Source: Xylanibacter rarus
GTDB lineage: Bacteria > Bacteroidota > Bacteroidia > Bacteroidales > Bacteroidaceae
Length of the DNA: 64,000 nt
NCBI RefSeq assembly: GCF_001275135.1
Contig: NZ_LFQU01000009.1
Coordinates: forward strand, 48,842-112,841
Direction: 5' to 3'
Of this stretch, positions 36,238-45,860 are shown piece by piece. The position numbers and the translations under genes are program-made. The notes beneath the pieces were generated by a model. The model worked only from the letters and a program-made list of their open reading frames with translations, did not search any database and was not told where the DNA came from. The first letter of the stretch is position 1; each line of letters starts with the position of its first letter.

Positions 36238-36265
36238 GGCCCACAGGCAAATAACCTGCAGGCCC
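36238..36265 (-). terminator. Terminator of the ROK kinase gene
   Basis: An interrupted stem (GGCC...CAGG with CCTG...GGCC, 36238-36265), followed on the minus strand by T6, 43 bp after the stop codon. Confidence 0.75.
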
Positions 36266-36307
36266 ATTGATATAATATCAAATTATGTTTTAATGTTACT
36301 TTCTGAG

Positions 36308-37288
36308 TTATTCCTGGATATCCCATCCAATGGCACTTGCGCCGAGCACGGCTGCTGAAGAACCGTCGAGGCCGCTTATAAGGAACTGTGCCTTGCCTCT
36401 GAATGTGTGGAACACGTGTTCATCGTAGCTTTTCTTGATCGGGTCCATAATCAGGTCGCCGGCTTTAGTGAGTCCGCCGAAGAAGACAAAGGCTTCGGGT
36501 GAAGCGAAGGCTGCAAAGTCGGCGCAGGCCTCTCCGAGCATCTCGCCTGTAAAGTCGTACACTCTTTTTGCAAGCTCGTCACCTTTTCCTGCTGCAACAG
36601 AAACGTCAAACGATGTTATGTCTTCCGGTTTCATGTCGCGCAGCAATGAAGGCTCGTTTGATGTTGACAGAAACTCGCGTGCTGTGCGTGCAACGCCGGT
36701 GGCAGAGCAGTATGCTTCAAGACATCCCGTGCGTCCGCAACCGCATAATCTTCCGTTTTCACGTCTCATTATGACGTGGCCAAGTTCTCCTGCAAATCCG
36801 TCGCATCCGTAAACAAGCTGTCCGTTGATTACTATGCCTGAACCAACACCTGTGCCGAGTGTAAGCATGATGAAGTTTTTCATTCCGCGTGCCACTCCGT
36901 ATGTCATTTCGCCTATGGCTGCGGCATTTGCATCGTTTGTTATGGCTACGGGAATGCCTAATTTCTGGCTGAACATCTCTGCCAGCGGAACTACACATTC
37001 ATGTCCCCATACGAGGTTAGGTGCGTATTCTATTGTGCCTTTGTAGAAGTTGGCATTGGGGGCGCCTATGCCCATTGCCTTAATTTTGTCGATGCCTCCG
37101 ACTTGGTCGATTATTATCTGCAGTGCGTCTATTGAAGCGTCGACGTATTCGCTCACTTGCGAGTACGATTGTGTTTTTATTGCTGTTGTTGCCTTAATGT
37201 CACCACGGCTGTCGACGATGCCGAAAACAGAGTTCGTGCCACCGAGGTCGAGGCCTATGACGTAGGGCTTTAATGCTTGTGAAATCAT
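36308..37288 (-). CDS. ROK-family sugar kinase (glucokinase-like)
   Basis: A 326-residue cytosolic ROK protein without an N-terminal DNA-binding domain, hence a kinase rather than a NagC-type repressor. Motifs are the ATP-binding GLDLGGTNSVFGIV (13-26), the substrate loop GAPNANFYKGTIEYAPNLVWG (about 77-97), catalytic-site ITNDANAAAIGE (about 115-126), LGTGVGSGIVING (about 142-155), the EXGH segment GELGHVIM, and the zinc motif CGCGRTGCLEAYCSATG (about 187-203). ROK kinases phosphorylate glucose, N-acetylglucosamine or N-acetylmannosamine; glucose is likely but not provable here. Monocistronic. Confidence 0.92.
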   Translation of the reverse strand: MISQALKPYVIGLDLGGTNSVFGIVDSRGDIKATTAIKTQSYSQVSEYVDASIDALQIIIDQVGGIDKIKAMGIGAPNANFYKGTIEYAPNLVWGHECVVPLAEMFSQKLGIPVAITNDANAAAIGEMTYGVARGMKNFIMLTLGTGVGSGIVINGQLVYGCDGFAGELGHVIMRRENGRLCGCGRTGCLEAYCSATGVARTAREFLSTSNEPSLLRDMKPEDITSFDVSVAAGKGDELAKRVYDFTGEMLGEACADFAAFASPEAFVFFGGLTKAGDLIMDPIKKSYDEHVFHTFRGKAQFLISGLDGSSAAVLGASAIGWDIQE

Positions 37289-37407
37289 GATATTTTATTT
37301 TAAATAATAATTCTAGCAATGCAAAGTTATCAAATTTATTATACGTAGCAAAGTTTTGTATATAAAATTTGTTCCTTTCATAAAAAATTAGCAATTTTGC
37401 ACCCGTT

Positions 37408-38076
37408 ATGCCGTTTCAATTTCATCTTGACATACTTGACTGGATTTTCAAGGGTATACTCATAGGCATTGTAGCGTCTGCGCCTATGGGGCCTGTCGGG
37501 GTTCTTTGCATTCAGCGCACGCTGAACAAAGGGCGTTGGTATGGCCTTGTTACCGGTATCGGAGCCACAATCAGCGACTTTATCTATGCGCTGATAACGG
37601 GTTTTGGCATGAGCTTTATTGTAGACATAATCAACAATAACCAAAATCGTTTTGTCTTTCAGATACTTGGCAGCATAATGCTCATGGCGTTTGGTATATA
37701 CTGCTACAGGTCTGACCCTACGAAGAAAATACATATCAGCGGCAGCAAAAAGGGCAGTCTTATTCATAACTGCGTAACGGCATTCCTTGTAACTTTTTCA
37801 AATCCGCTGATTATATTCCTGTTCATGGCAGCCTTTGCCCAGTTTGCCTTCGTAATGCCAAAGCATCCGCTACACATGTGTGTAGGCTATCTCAGTATTA
37901 TATGCGGAGCCCTGTTGTGGTGGTTTGGTCTTACATGGCTTATTGACAAAGTCCGCAATAAGTTCGACAACAGCAGCATCGTTATAATCAACAAGATTAT
38001 CGGCAGTGTTGTCATTATCTTCTCGTTGCTGGTGCTTATCGGCACTGTGTTCAATCTGTACACTTTCCACTATTAG
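37408..38076 (+). CDS. LysE-family membrane exporter
   Basis: A 222-residue inner-membrane protein with about six hydrophobic segments. The LysE/RhtB signature is near the N-terminus (GIVASAPMGPVGVLCIQRTLNKGR, residues ~18-41), followed by GLVTGIGATISDFIYALITGFG. The central SNPLIIFLFMAAFAQF and ICGALLWWFGL segments also fit. The family exports amino acids or small metabolites; the substrate is unknown. It starts a run of plus-strand genes (DUF4924 protein, rfbD, prfC, acyltransferase). Confidence 0.85.
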   Translation: MPFQFHLDILDWIFKGILIGIVASAPMGPVGVLCIQRTLNKGRWYGLVTGIGATISDFIYALITGFGMSFIVDIINNNQNRFVFQILGSIMLMAFGIYCYRSDPTKKIHISGSKKGSLIHNCVTAFLVTFSNPLIIFLFMAAFAQFAFVMPKHPLHMCVGYLSIICGALLWWFGLTWLIDKVRNKFDNSSIVIINKIIGSVVIIFSLLVLIGTVFNLYTFHY

Positions 38077-38144
38077 TGTGCATGAGCCGTAACCGTTAAT
38101 TGCCGGCGCAACAGTTTTGTGTTGAACTTTATTTTATCTAAAAC

Positions 38145-38690
38145 ATGTTTATATCACAAGAATTAAGAAAAAAGAACATAGCCGAGTATCTGCTCTATAT
38201 GTGGCAGGTGGAAGACATTATCAGGGCATATGGCTGCAGCCTTAGCGCCATACGTCATGATTATATCGACAAATTCAACTATGACGAGGAACAGAAGGAG
38301 GAGATGACCGACTGGTATGGAAACCTGGTTAGGATGATGAATCAGGAAGGATGCCGCCAGAAAGGACATTTACAGATAAACAAAATCGTAATGCAGCAGC
38401 TTGTCGAGCTTAACGCGCAGTTGCTGCAAAGCACAAAATTTCCGTTCTATACTACGGAGTATTATAAAGTCCTGCCGTTTATTGTTGAGCTGCGCAAGAG
38501 GGGAGCAGACAACGAGGAGAATGAAATTGAAACCTGCTTTAATGCCCTTTATGGCGTGATGATGCTCAGACTGCAGAAAAAAAAGATAAGTCCGGACACG
38601 GAGCATGCAATAAAAGAGATAACGACATTCATCGGGATGCTCTCGGATTATTATATCAAAGACAAGAATGAGCCCCTTGAGTTTGACTGA
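38145..38690 (+). CDS. DUF4924 family protein
   Basis: A 181-residue, mainly helical, soluble protein. The opening FISQELRKKNIAEYLLYMWQ, the central EGCRQKGHLQIN and the closing LSDYYIKDKN match what I know as DUF4924, a Bacteroidetes-restricted family of unknown function commonly found in this housekeeping context. No signal peptide or membrane segment. It lies 68 bp after the LysE gene and 38 bp before rfbD, so co-transcription is likely. Confidence 0.85.
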   Translation: MFISQELRKKNIAEYLLYMWQVEDIIRAYGCSLSAIRHDYIDKFNYDEEQKEEMTDWYGNLVRMMNQEGCRQKGHLQINKIVMQQLVELNAQLLQSTKFPFYTTEYYKVLPFIVELRKRGADNEENEIETCFNALYGVMMLRLQKKKISPDTEHAIKEITTFIGMLSDYYIKDKNEPLEFD

Positions 38691-38728
38691 CAGTCAGCTT
38701 AGCTTTTAACTAAAGAAACTTTTATACT

Positions 38729-39589
38729 ATGAATATATTGATTACAGGTTGCAACGGACAGTTGGGCAACGAGATGCAGCTGCTTGAGGACAAATATCCT
38801 CAGCACCGCTTTTATAATACAGACGTAAACGAACTTGACATCACCAATCAGCTGGCTGTGGCTGACTTTATCAACCGCAATGCCATCGACGGTATTGTAA
38901 ACTGTGCGGCTTACACGGCTGTTGATAAGGCTGAGTCGAATCAGAAACTTTGCACGGCACTCAACACGGAGGCTCCGGCATACCTCGCCATGGAAATAGA
39001 GAAGCGTGGCGGATGGCTGATACAGATATCTACAGACTATGTGTTTAACGGAAAGAGCTTTGTTCCTTACACCGAAACAGACACACCGTGTCCTGACAGC
39101 GTATATGGAAGCACAAAGTTGGCAGGCGAACTTGGCGTCAGCAAATTCTGTAAGCGCACGATGATAATACGAACAGCGTGGCTTTACTCAACGTTCGGAA
39201 ATAACTTTGTGAAGACCATGCTGCGTCTGGGACGCGAGAAAGAGCAGCTTGGCGTGGTGTTCGATCAGATAGGCACACCTACGTATGCACGCGATTTGGC
39301 TGTTGCAATAATGGCTGTCATTGAGCAGGGCATTAAGCCGGGCGTGTATAATTTCTCTAATGAAGGCGTCTGCAGCTGGTATGACTTCACCAAAGCCATT
39401 CACCGCATAGCCGGTATCAGCACTTGCAAGGTAAGGCCACTTCACACAGCCGAGTATCCCACACCTGCGGTACGTCCGCATTACAGCGTGCTCGACAAGA
39501 CGAAGATAAAGAATGAGTACGGACTGGATATCCCTTATTGGGAAGAAAGTCTTGCCGACTGCATTGAAAAGTTGCTGAATAATAACTGA
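38729..39589 (+). CDS. rfbD: dTDP-4-dehydrorhamnose reductase
   Basis: A 286-residue SDR-family enzyme for the last step of dTDP-L-rhamnose synthesis. The Rossmann motif is ITGCNGQLGNEM (4-15). Next come the VNCAAYTAVDKAESN substrate/cofactor segment (56-70), the catalytic S-T-D-Y-V-F...Y-x-x-x-K arrangement (STDYVFNGK and VYGSTKLAGE, about 105-138), and the C-terminal RPHYSVLDKTKI. The partner rfbA is in the window but 15 kb away in the opposite direction; rfbB and rfbC are not seen. Confidence 0.95.
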   Translation: MNILITGCNGQLGNEMQLLEDKYPQHRFYNTDVNELDITNQLAVADFINRNAIDGIVNCAAYTAVDKAESNQKLCTALNTEAPAYLAMEIEKRGGWLIQISTDYVFNGKSFVPYTETDTPCPDSVYGSTKLAGELGVSKFCKRTMIIRTAWLYSTFGNNFVKTMLRLGREKEQLGVVFDQIGTPTYARDLAVAIMAVIEQGIKPGVYNFSNEGVCSWYDFTKAIHRIAGISTCKVRPLHTAEYPTPAVRPHYSVLDKTKIKNEYGLDIPYWEESLADCIEKLLNNN

Positions 39590-39735
39590 TACGAATTTTT
39601 TAAATAATCTGTCTGACGACAGAAATCCTGATTTTAAGTTGAGACGGCAGGCCGCATGACTTGCCATGTTGCATGTGAGCAGTTGCAGCCGGAAAATCGT
39701 CTCGTGCTTATTTTCCAATTACAAGATAAAAGTAT

Positions 39736-41304
39736 ATGAATAACGAGATTGAAAGAAGAAGAACGTTTGCCATAATTTCTCACCCTGATGCCGGTAAGAC
39801 TACGCTTACGGAGAAGTTCCTGCTATTTGGAGGACAGATACAGGTGGCAGGAGCCGTAAAGAACAACAAGATACGCAAGACGGCAACTTCAGACTGGATG
39901 GATATAGAGAAGCAGCGTGGTATTTCTGTTTCTACTTCGGTTATGGAGTTTGATTATGAAGGTTATAAGGTGAACATTCTCGACACACCCGGTCACCAGG
40001 ACTTTGCCGAGGACACTTACCGCACGCTTACTGCTGTTGATTCGGCTATCATTGTTGTCGACGGAGCAAAAGGTGTTGAGGCTCAGACCAGAAAGCTGAT
40101 GAATGTGTGCCGTATGCGCAACACGCCCGTTATAATATTCATCAACAAGATGGACCGTGAGGGACGTGACCCGTTCGACCTTCTTGATGAGCTTGAACAG
40201 GAACTCGAGATACATGTGAGACCTTTGTCGTGGCCGATAAATCAGGGCGCGAAGTTCAAGGGCGTATATAATATATATGAGGAGAAACTCGACCTGTTTA
40301 CACCCGACAAGCAGCGCGTGACAGAGAAAGTTGAAGTTGACGTTAACAGCGAGGAACTTGAACAGCATATCGGTGAGGCTGACGCAAGCAAGCTTCGTGA
40401 AGATCTTGAGCTGGTTGAGGGTGTATATCCTGAGTTTAATGTAGATGACTACCGCAATGCAGAAGTAGCTCCTGTGTTTTTCGGTAGTGCGCTGAACAAC
40501 TTCGGTGTGCAGGAACTGTTGAATTGTTTCGTTAAGATAGCTCCGAGTCCTAAGCCTGTCAAGGCTGAGGAGCGTATGGTTTCGCCTGATGAGCCTAAGT
40601 TTACAGGCTTTATTTTTAAGATTACAGCAAACATCGACCCCAACCATCGTTCTTGCATCGCTTTCTGTAAGGTCTGCAGCGGTAAGTTTGAGCGCAATCA
40701 TCCTTATCTGCATGTACGTCAGGGAAAGACTCTCCGCTTTTCGTCGCCGACGCAGTTTATGGCGCAGCGCAAGAGTACTATCGATGAGGCGTATCCAGGC
40801 GATATCGTAGGATTGCCCGACAATGGCATCTTCAAGATAGGTGATACGCTGACAGACGGAGAGATATTGCATTTCAGAGGATTGCCGTCTTTCTCTCCTG
40901 AAATGTTCAAGTATATAGAGAATGACGACCCGATGAAGAGCAAGCAGCTCAACAAAGGTGTAGATCAGCTTATGGATGAGGGTGTGGCGCAGATGTTCGT
41001 CAATCAGTTTAACGGCCGAAAGATAATCGGCACGGTAGGACAGCTGCAGTTTGAGGTTATACAATACAGACTTGAAAATGAGTATAATGCAAAATGCCGT
41101 TGGGAGCCGGTTCATCTGTATAAGGCATGCTGGATAGACTCTGACGATCCTGCAGAGCTCGATGCATTTAAGAAACGCAAATATCAGTATATGGCTAAAG
41201 ATAAGGATGGCCGCGATGTGTTCCTGGCTGATTCTGGTTATGTCTTGCAGATGGCACAGCAGGACTTTAAGCATATCAGATTCCATTTTACTAGTGAATT
41301 TTAA
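39736..41304 (+). CDS. prfC: Peptide chain release factor 3
   Basis: A 522-residue translational GTPase that removes RF1/RF2 from the ribosome after termination. The G domain has the P-loop [19 protein letters not shown] (14-32), the switch II motif [16 protein letters not shown] (about 82-97) and the NKMD specificity motif (about 136-139). The domain II and III segments ([52 protein letters not shown]) are those of RF3 rather than EF-G. Length is typical. A 146-bp gap separates it from rfbD. Confidence 0.96.
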   Translation: MNNEIERRRTFAIISHPDAGKTTLTEKFLLFGGQIQVAGAVKNNKIRKTATSDWMDIEKQRGISVSTSVMEFDYEGYKVNILDTPGHQDFAEDTYRTLTAVDSAIIVVDGAKGVEAQTRKLMNVCRMRNTPVIIFINKMDREGRDPFDLLDELEQELEIHVRPLSWPINQGAKFKGVYNIYEEKLDLFTPDKQRVTEKVEVDVNSEELEQHIGEADASKLREDLELVEGVYPEFNVDDYRNAEVAPVFFGSALNNFGVQELLNCFVKIAPSPKPVKAEERMVSPDEPKFTGFIFKITANIDPNHRSCIAFCKVCSGKFERNHPYLHVRQGKTLRFSSPTQFMAQRKSTIDEAYPGDIVGLPDNGIFKIGDTLTDGEILHFRGLPSFSPEMFKYIENDDPMKSKQLNKGVDQLMDEGVAQMFVNQFNGRKIIGTVGQLQFEVIQYRLENEYNAKCRWEPVHLYKACWIDSDDPAELDAFKKRKYQYMAKDKDGRDVFLADSGYVLQMAQQDFKHIRFHFTSEF

Positions 41305-41387
41305 TATTCAAGTATAGGCGTGAAATTCCGTGAACGCATACAGACGTTTCCGGCTATTTCACGCCGTTAACCCTTAAAATCTATATC

Positions 41388-41912
41388 ATGCATTTTCCTT
41401 TCTTCCGTAGACACAAACGCTCTTCTGTTGAAAAACTTGCAGAGAAGGCAGGTGTCGTTTTTGGTGAGAACAATTCTTTTGCTTCATGTTTTTGGTCTTC
41501 TGCCGAGCCTTATCTGATAAAGATCGGTTCCAACTGTCAGATAACGGCTGACGTTAAGATTTTCACTCATGGCGGAAGTAAGGTTGCCCGTACAATTTAT
41601 CCAAAGTTTGATTGTTTCGGAAAAGTTGAGATAGGCGATAATGTGTATATCGGCAACAATTCGCTCATCATGCCCGGAGTAACCATTGGCAGTGATGTGC
41701 TTATTGCTGCAGGCAGTGTTGTCTGCCATTCTGTTCCTTCTGGAGTGGTTGTCGGTGGCAATCCGGCACGCATAATATGCAAGGTGGAAGAATATATAGA
41801 GCGCAATAAACCTTATAATCTTGATACAAAGGGACTGTCGAGAAGAGAAAAAAAGAAGGTGATAATGGCGGCAGGAGAAGATATGTTTATTAAGAAGAGA
41901 ATGATGAAATAA
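41388..41912 (+). CDS. Hexapeptide-repeat acyltransferase
   Basis: A 174-residue left-handed beta-helix protein. The repeats VEIGDNVYIGNNSLIMPGVTIGSDVLIAAGSVV (about 82-114) are the LbH hexapeptide pattern, closed by the SGVVVGGNPARIICKVEEYIE end typical of CatB/maltose O-acetyltransferase/serine acetyltransferase-like enzymes. The acceptor is likely a sugar in a surface glycan, given rfbD nearby, but this is inference. The next gene starts 23 bp downstream. Confidence 0.85.
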   Translation: MHFPFFRRHKRSSVEKLAEKAGVVFGENNSFASCFWSSAEPYLIKIGSNCQITADVKIFTHGGSKVARTIYPKFDCFGKVEIGDNVYIGNNSLIMPGVTIGSDVLIAAGSVVCHSVPSGVVVGGNPARIICKVEEYIERNKPYNLDTKGLSRREKKKVIMAAGEDMFIKKRMMK

Positions 41913-41934
41913 TAATTTTTGTACAATTAACGTG

Positions 41935-42345
41935 ATGAGTTACGAACATTTATATGATATTTGTCCTGCAGATGAAGGCAACGGCATGGTTGATAGTATT
42001 GAATTGTGGGCGGTATCTGTTTTGGCAAAATTTGCCGATGGTAAGATTTCTTGTGATGATTTTGGTGATGAAATGATGCGTATTGGCGAAGAGCTGAATA
42101 AGCAGATGGAAGACTGTGACGGAAATATTGTTATAGACGCAAGTGTTCCTCAGTGGCTTATTATGTTTATGGGAAATAAGTTCTCAAAATGGAATATGAT
42201 GAGAATGCAGATTAATGCAGCAAGACAGAATCCCAAGATTACGTCTGATCCAAGATGGAGTGAAGTTGAAAAAATGGTGAAACAAGAAAATGACGTGCTG
42301 ATGCATGCTGTCAGGCATAGCCTCACCTTATGGCAAAATGATTAA
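41935..42345 (+). CDS. Hypothetical soluble protein
   Basis: A 136-residue acidic protein; I do not recognise a family. The ATG at 41935 is preferred over the adjacent GTG at 41932. The chain is predominantly helical, with no signal peptide or transmembrane segment; a methionine-rich middle (VPQWLIMFMGNKFSKWNMMRMQI) is the most striking part. It lies 23 bp after the acyltransferase gene, so the two are probably one transcript ending at the terminator at 42426-42464. Confidence 0.65.
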   Translation: MSYEHLYDICPADEGNGMVDSIELWAVSVLAKFADGKISCDDFGDEMMRIGEELNKQMEDCDGNIVIDASVPQWLIMFMGNKFSKWNMMRMQINAARQNPKITSDPRWSEVEKMVKQENDVLMHAVRHSLTLWQND

Positions 42346-42425
42346 ACATAATCAAGGCTGACTGTCGGTATACCCTTTGTTTTATGCACATGTGCCTTGT
42401 GCGAAATATAATGCCTACAATAGAC

Positions 42426-42464
42426 AAAAATCCATACATATACTAATAGTATGTATGGATTTTT
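42426..42464. terminator. Bidirectional terminator
   Basis: A long A/T-rich perfect palindrome (arms AAAAATCCATACATA and complement) between converging genes ending at 42345 and 42513. Confidence 0.8.
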
Positions 42465-42512
42465 GTTTAATATCACGTGAGTTTGTGAATAATAAGAATT
42501 ACAGCAAAAGAA

Positions 42513-43493
42513 TTATCCCAATGTGTATTCTTCAATGTTTCTGAAACCGTTGAGGAACATGTTGGCATTCATGCGCTTCTTGCCGCTAAGCTGTATTTCA
42601 TCGAGCTGGAGCCATGCATTTTTTGTGGCAACTAAGAATTTTCCGTTGAACACCATTATTGTTCCTTCTTTCTTGCCGTTGCATGGAATCATTGTCTTTG
42701 TTGACTTGAATATCTTCAATACGTTTTGCTTGCCGTTTTTATCGGTCATGTTTGTCCATGCTCCTGGATATGGCGCCATACCGCGTATGAAGTCGTAAAG
42801 ACTGTTGGCTGTCTGTTCCCAATTGATAAAGCAGGTTTCTTTAAATATCTTGGGTGCATTATGCATCTCTTCTCCGGTCTTTATCATTTCCTCCTGCGGC
42901 ATGGAGTCTACATGTCCGTTGCCTTCAATTATTTTGTCTATGGTCTTGATTGCAATTCCTGCCCCAAGATGCATAAGCCCATTATACACATCCTCGGCAT
43001 TATAATCTTCTTTTATCTCGAATGGTTCTTGCATGATTATTCTTCCTGTATCAATGTCATGGTCTAGGAAGAATGTCGTTACTCCGGTTTGTTTTTCACC
43101 GTTTATGACAGCCCAGTTTATAGGAGCTGCACCGCGGTATTGCGGCAGCAGGGCTGCATGCACGTTGAATGTTCCGTATTTAGGCATGTTCCATACAACC
43201 TCCGGCAACATGCGGAAGGCTACTACAACCTGAATATCAGCATTATATTTTTTAAGTTCTTCAATAAACAGCGGGTCTTTCATTTTTACAGGCTGCAGAA
43301 CAGGCAGGCCTTTTGACAACGCATATTGTTTTACGGCAGGAGCCTGGAGCGTGTCTTGGTGTCTGCCTACCGGCTTGTCTGGCTGTGTTACTACAGCTAC
43401 AACATTGTAGCCGCCTTCAACGAGTGCCTGAAGAGTTTCAACGGCAAACTCCGGAGTACCCATAAATATTATCCTTAAATCTTTCTTTTCCAT
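42513..43493 (-). CDS. fmt: Methionyl-tRNA formyltransferase
   Basis: A 326-residue cytosolic enzyme that formylates initiator Met-tRNA using 10-formyl-tetrahydrofolate. Motifs are IIFMGTPEFAVETLQAL (9-25), VVTQPDKPVGR (34-44), the catalytic VHAALLPQYRGAAPINWAV (about 110-128) and TTFFLDHDIDTGRI (about 138-151). The C-terminal OB-fold-like tRNA-binding domain covers about 210-320. It lies 109 bp downstream of glmS on the same strand. Confidence 0.96.
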   Translation of the reverse strand: MEKKDLRIIFMGTPEFAVETLQALVEGGYNVVAVVTQPDKPVGRHQDTLQAPAVKQYALSKGLPVLQPVKMKDPLFIEELKKYNADIQVVVAFRMLPEVVWNMPKYGTFNVHAALLPQYRGAAPINWAVINGEKQTGVTTFFLDHDIDTGRIIMQEPFEIKEDYNAEDVYNGLMHLGAGIAIKTIDKIIEGNGHVDSMPQEEMIKTGEEMHNAPKIFKETCFINWEQTANSLYDFIRGMAPYPGAWTNMTDKNGKQNVLKIFKSTKTMIPCNGKKEGTIMVFNGKFLVATKNAWLQLDEIQLSGKKRMNANMFLNGFRNIEEYTLG

Positions 43494-43602
43494 GTCTTTT
43501 ACCTTAATCTTTTGCTTGTTGTTACTAAATTTTAAATTATTTCTCCAAGTTTTATATTATAGAGGTTGTCGTTATGACATGTCTGTAAATTTTAAAGTCA
43601 TG

Positions 43603-45453
43603 TTATTCTACGGTAACAGACTTTGCGAGATTTCGTGGCTGATCTACGTTCAGTCCTTTTTCAACAGCCACGTGATATGCTATAAGCTGAAGAGGAATGG
43701 CAGAAAGAAGTGGGGCTAGCGAGGCTAACGTAGAAGGAACTTCTATCGTTGCTTCTGCAATTTCTTTTACGGCCTCGTCGCCTTCCGTTACGACGGCAAT
43801 GATGCGGCCGTTTCTTGCTTTTACTTCCTCTATGTTGCTGATGATTTTTTTGTACAGTTGATGGTGGGTTGCCACAAATACCACGGGCATGTTTTCGTCA
43901 ATAAGAGCTATCGGACCATGCTTCATTTCGGCTGCAGGGTAGCCTTCTGCATGTATGTAGCTTATTTCCTTTAGTTTCAGAGCGCCTTCGAGTGCTACCG
44001 GATAATTGAATCCGCGCCCCATGTATAAGGCATTTTCTGCATAAGTCAGTGAGCGTGCAATGTCTTTGATCTCTTCGTCTTTTGCTAAAACGCTTTTTAT
44101 CTTTTCTGGTATGTTGCCAAGCTCTTCAATAGTGCTTTCATACTCTTCTTTTGAGATTGTGCCCCGTTCGTGTCCGAGAGCCAAGGCAAAAAGTGTCAGA
44201 ACCGTAACCTGGCCTGTGAATGCCTTAGTTGAGGCTACGCCAATCTCCGGACCTACGTGTATGTATATGCCTGTGTCAGATGCCCTGGCTATGCTGGATC
44301 CGACAACATTGACTATGCCGAAACACATGGCTTTGTTCTCTTTGGCGAGCTGGAATGCTGCAAGCGTGTCGGCTGTCTCACCGCTCTGTGATATGGCAAT
44401 CACAACATCGTCCGGTGATATTACGGGGTTGCGGTAGCGGAATTCAGAAGCGTATTCTACTTCAACCGGAATATTGGCCCATTGCTCAATGAGCTGTTTG
44501 CCGATAAGGCCTGCGTGCCATGAAGTACCGCATGCCACGATAATGAATCTTTCGGCTTTCATCAGGCGTTCGCGGTGCATGTTTATGGTACTTAGTACAA
44601 TTCGCTTTTCGTTGAGCAGCAGGCGTCCTCTCATGCAGTCGGCCATACATCTCGGCTGATCATAGATCTCTTTCAGCATGAAATGTTCAAATCCGCCTTT
44701 CTCAAGCGACTCGAGACTAATGTTCACTTCTTTAACCTCAGGCGTTATGTCTTCGTAGTTAAGATTGTTTATTTCTATTTTCTTTCCGATTTTCAGCAGT
44801 GCCACTTCGTTGTCGTTGAGATAAACCATCTGTTTGGTATATTCAACAATCGGCAGGGCATCAGATGCAATAAAAAACTCTTTATGATCGGCCCCGATGC
44901 CTATTACGAGAGGGCTGCTCTTTCTTGCAACGACAATTTTGTCGGGACAGTTCTTGTCGATAACGGCAATGGCATAGGCTCCGACAACCATTCGCAGCGC
45001 CATGATAGTGGCGTTTTCAAGGCTCTTGTCGTATTTTTTTTGCATATATTCAATGAGCTGAACCAGCACTTCTGTGTCTGTTGAACTCTTGAAGGTGTAT
45101 CCTTCTTTTTCGAGAAGGATTTTCAGATTGCTATAATTCTCAATAATTCCGTTATGGACAAGGGCAAGACGTCCGCTCTGAGACACGTGTGGATGTGCGT
45201 TTATGGCTGATGGTTCGCCATGAGTAGCCCATCTTGTGTGAGCAATGCCAATTTGTCCTGAAATATCTCTTTGTGATGTCAGGGCTTCAAGATTACTTAC
45301 CTTGCCTTTTTCCTTATAAACGTTCATAACTCCTTCGTTGTTTATAAGTGCAACTCCGGCAGAGTCGTATCCTCGGTATTCAAGGCGCTTAAGTCCTTGT
45401 ATAAGAATGGGATAAGCATCTCTGAAACCTATATATCCAACTATTCCACACAT
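43603..45453 (-). CDS. glmS: Glutamine-fructose-6-phosphate aminotransferase (isomerising)
   Basis: A 616-residue cytosolic enzyme making glucosamine-6-phosphate from fructose-6-phosphate and glutamine, the entry to peptidoglycan and LPS amino sugars. The N-terminal nucleophile Cys2 is in MCGIVGYIG, followed by the glutaminase motifs IAHTRWATHGEPS (about 70-82) and LVHNGIIENY. Two SIS domains (about 290-430 and 465-600) carry CGTSWHAGL, SQSGETADTL, STKAFTGQV and the C-terminal LAKSVTVE. A TATCTTTG -7 element is on the minus strand at 45539-45532. I see no glmS ribozyme. Confidence 0.97.
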   Translation of the reverse strand: MCGIVGYIGFRDAYPILIQGLKRLEYRGYDSAGVALINNEGVMNVYKEKGKVSNLEALTSQRDISGQIGIAHTRWATHGEPSAINAHPHVSQSGRLALVHNGIIENYSNLKILLEKEGYTFKSSTDTEVLVQLIEYMQKKYDKSLENATIMALRMVVGAYAIAVIDKNCPDKIVVARKSSPLVIGIGADHKEFFIASDALPIVEYTKQMVYLNDNEVALLKIGKKIEINNLNYEDITPEVKEVNISLESLEKGGFEHFMLKEIYDQPRCMADCMRGRLLLNEKRIVLSTINMHRERLMKAERFIIVACGTSWHAGLIGKQLIEQWANIPVEVEYASEFRYRNPVISPDDVVIAISQSGETADTLAAFQLAKENKAMCFGIVNVVGSSIARASDTGIYIHVGPEIGVASTKAFTGQVTVLTLFALALGHERGTISKEEYESTIEELGNIPEKIKSVLAKDEEIKDIARSLTYAENALYMGRGFNYPVALEGALKLKEISYIHAEGYPAAEMKHGPIALIDENMPVVFVATHHQLYKKIISNIEEVKARNGRIIAVVTEGDEAVKEIAEATIEVPSTLASLAPLLSAIPLQLIAYHVAVEKGLNVDQPRNLAKSVTVE

Positions 45454-45760
45454 TGTTATTCCTTGTTTGTTTTTATATAAAAGTTCACCGCATCAGATGT
45501 CAAACGGTTATATGCGGCAGGTATATATCTGCAAAGATAGTAATTTTAGTCATAAATATACATTTTGCCCTGTCATTTTATATTTTATTTTTGAGTTTTA
45601 TGTATTGACTGTTACAAATGTTTGACCGGTTACTATAATATTCTGCCATATGGATAATGCGATAAAATATTTTGCCTATGGATTAAATATTCTGTTTTGG
45701 CTATTCGTGTTAATTGAATATGGCAGAGGATAAAAGTAGCTGAAGCCATTATATAAAAAG

Positions 45761-45801
45761 TTCCGCCCTTGTCTTCAGCCATTGGCAAGACAAGGACGGA
45801 A
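45761..45801 (-). terminator. Terminator of the sigma-factor operon
   Basis: A 15-bp stem with one mismatch (45761-45775 with 45787-45801), followed on the minus strand by CTTTTTATA, beyond the gene ending at 45861. Confidence 0.75.
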
Positions 45802-45860
45802 TGCTTTGTTTTGACTTGTTTTAATCTTAAAGATTTTTTATTTTAGAGCGAGTATTATGA

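Noticed and set aside
39889-41286. 465-residue minus-strand ORF opposite prfC
   Set aside because: A shadow of a highly expressed GTPase gene on the other strand; no domain pattern, and prfC is unmistakable.
41317-41365. Hairpin after prfC (GGCGTGAAAT/ATTTCACGCC) as terminator
   Set aside because: The arms are perfect but the loop is 29 nt and no T-tract follows, so it is not listed as a terminator.
45454-45600. glmS ribozyme upstream of glmS
   Set aside because: The leader is only about 80 nt and AT-rich, with no sign of the conserved ribozyme core; that class is mainly found in Firmicutes.
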